Shown piece by piece: positions 62,885 through 64,000 of a stretch of DNA of 64,000 nucleotides. A model generated the notes under the pieces. It was not told the origin of the DNA. It searched no databases and saw only the letters and a list, made by a program, of their open reading frames with translations. Made by a program: the position numbers and the translations under genes. The stretch's first letter is position 1. The number at the start of each line of letters is the position of its first letter. The stretch comes from Palaemon carinicauda (lineage: Eukaryota; Arthropoda; Malacostraca; Decapoda; Palaemonidae), in NCBI RefSeq assembly GCF_036898095.1, contig NC_090767.1:29007677-29071676 (forward strand), in the 5' to 3' direction.

Positions 62885-64000
62885 ATGGGTATCATCAATC
62901 ACTTTGTTTATAATTCTGTACGTATTGTTTTTGTTATAATTCTTGTTAATCTAGTTTTTAAGTATGATGTCTCTTTTTTATCTTTATTAATTCTTATGCT
63001 GTCTGGAGACATTGAGCGAAATCCGGGACCAGTACGTCCTAGATTTCGTCAAAGTCGTCTTCTGTATTGCAATATTCGTGGTCTTCATACAAATATTCAA
63101 GACCTTACAGTTGCGTTTAGACAATATGATATTCTTTTGTGCTCAGAAACTTTGGTTCCTAATATGAGACACTCATCTGAGCTCCTTATAAGTGGTTTTA
63201 AGAAGCCAATAATGTTGAAATGCAATGCAATCCCTAGGGCCAGGGGAATGGCGGTGTATATTAGGACCGAGTACCCTGCTTCTCATAAGTCCTGCTATCA
63301 ATATAAATGTCATGAGATTCAGGTAATAAAAATTTGTGGCAGGCATTACAACTTTTATTTGTGTTCGATCTACCGGAATCCAGACATGGATGAATCTATC
63401 TTCGATTGTCTTCCTACCATTATGGCTAGGATACAAAATGATAGAAAGGCTTCTTTTGTCACTGTTGGTGATTTCAATGCTCACCATAGGGAATGGTTTA
63501 GTTCTATCTCTCCTACCGATCGTCATGGCTTAAGAGCTTTAGACTTTGCCTGTAAATATGGCTGTGAGCAAATCATGAATGAAACTATGCACAGGTCCGG
63601 TAATTGCTTGGACCTTGTATGCAATGACTCCCCTCGTGTTATAACTAGTAATGTTGGTTCTCCAGTCGGGACATCTGATCATGCATTGATTCCATTCGTA
63701 GTGGAGACTGAGCAGCCTGTCCCTGATGTATCATACTCTTGTAAAATTTATATGAAATCCCATGCAGAATGAAATAGGATTTCGTATGATCTTTTGTGCT
63801 TGTAATGGTCACAATTATATTGTAGTGTAGATCCTGTATTTCCTTTGAATATGAATCTAGTCAACATAATTGATAGGCGTATCCCTTCTCGTGCGCTAAG
63901 GTACTGAGTGAAGGACAAACTATGTTTCAATGATGATTGTAGACATGCTTATTTGGAGAAGCAAGAGGCCTATCCTCTTTGGAAATGTAATGGATAAGAT
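62885..64000 (+). pseudogene. Non-LTR (CR1-type) element: 2A-like peptide and APE endonuclease, continues past window
   Basis: From ATG 62885 the frame encodes a hydrophobic N-terminus (residues 12-39), then SGDIERNPGP at residues 40-49 (63002-63031). This fits the D-V/I-E-x-N-P-G-P core of 2A peptides, at which ribosomes skip the Gly-Pro bond. An APE endonuclease follows with its catalytic set visible: LLYCNIRGL (Asn), LLCSETLVP (Glu), SIYRNP, VTVGDFNAHH (Asp, Asn), CLDLVCND and GTSDHALI (Asp, His). TGA at 63770 interrupts it; the same frame continues (NRISYDLL, IPSRALRY) with another TGA near 63906. RT would lie beyond the window and probably resembles the fragments at 11.2 and 27.7 kb. 2A peptides are known in some APE-type non-LTR elements. 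Confidence 0.88.

Overview
The window is eukaryotic, repeat-dense, probably intergenic DNA, most likely from a decapod crustacean. I infer this from the mix of a DIRS-type tyrosine-recombinase retrotransposon, APE-type non-LTR elements, several Ty3/gypsy families, long (CT)n, (AT)n and (ATT)n tracts and kilobases of satellite. No sequence comparison was possible. I found no intact host gene, no convincing tRNA or rRNA gene and no CRISPR array. Nearly every coding trace is a mobile-element protein carrying stops or frameshifts.

Layout. 0.8-2.0 kb: decayed IS630/Tc1/mariner (ITm) transposase with a very wide D-to-E spacing. 3.1-11.2 kb: about 75 copies of a 108-bp satellite, which abut a non-LTR reverse transcriptase (RT) fragment. 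13.2-15.6 kb: Ty3/gypsy remnant on the plus strand. 15.9-19.1 and 21.0-24.2 kb: two copies, in opposite orientation, of a ~3.2-kb non-autonomous element with TTAA ends and a CCCTGGATAGGTACG terminus (piggyBac-like), each filled with a ~368-bp dimeric tandem repeat. 24.2-27.6 kb: Ty3/gypsy remnant on the minus strand; one copy of the TTAA element sits in its LTR-like end. 27.7-29.3 kb: second copy of the 11.2-12.8 kb block. 29.3-40.9 kb: a structurally near-complete DIRS element with terminal repeats, GAG, RT, RNase H, methyltransferase-like domain, tyrosine recombinase and internal complementary region, nested inside a second DIRS copy. 40.9-46.0 kb: RTE-like non-LTR remnants. 46.5-49.1 kb: gypsy RNase H scrap with a perfect 215-bp duplication, then a decayed hAT transposase. 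51.4-62.3 kb: degenerate ~73-bp satellite interrupted by an RTE 3' fragment and by a 6.56-kb LTR retrotransposon. 62.9 kb to the end: 5' part of a non-LTR element with a 2A-like peptide upstream of its endonuclease.

Most notable. (1) The LTR element at 54.9-61.5 kb has a Ty3/gypsy-type RT but the order PR-IN-RT-RNase H, as described for the Gmr1 group. (2) The DIRS element shows its replication architecture directly: the internal complementary region carries back-to-back complements of both outer ends. (3) The 2A-like motif follows a hydrophobic N-terminus in the last element. (4) The paired TTAA elements form a >3-kb-arm inverted repeat. (5) Two unrelated satellites share a TTCnnGAA palindrome, the core of heat-shock elements. 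The genes do not form a host pathway. The window reads as layered insertion: satellite arrays as targets, retroelements inserted in them or abutting them, and later elements nested in earlier ones.
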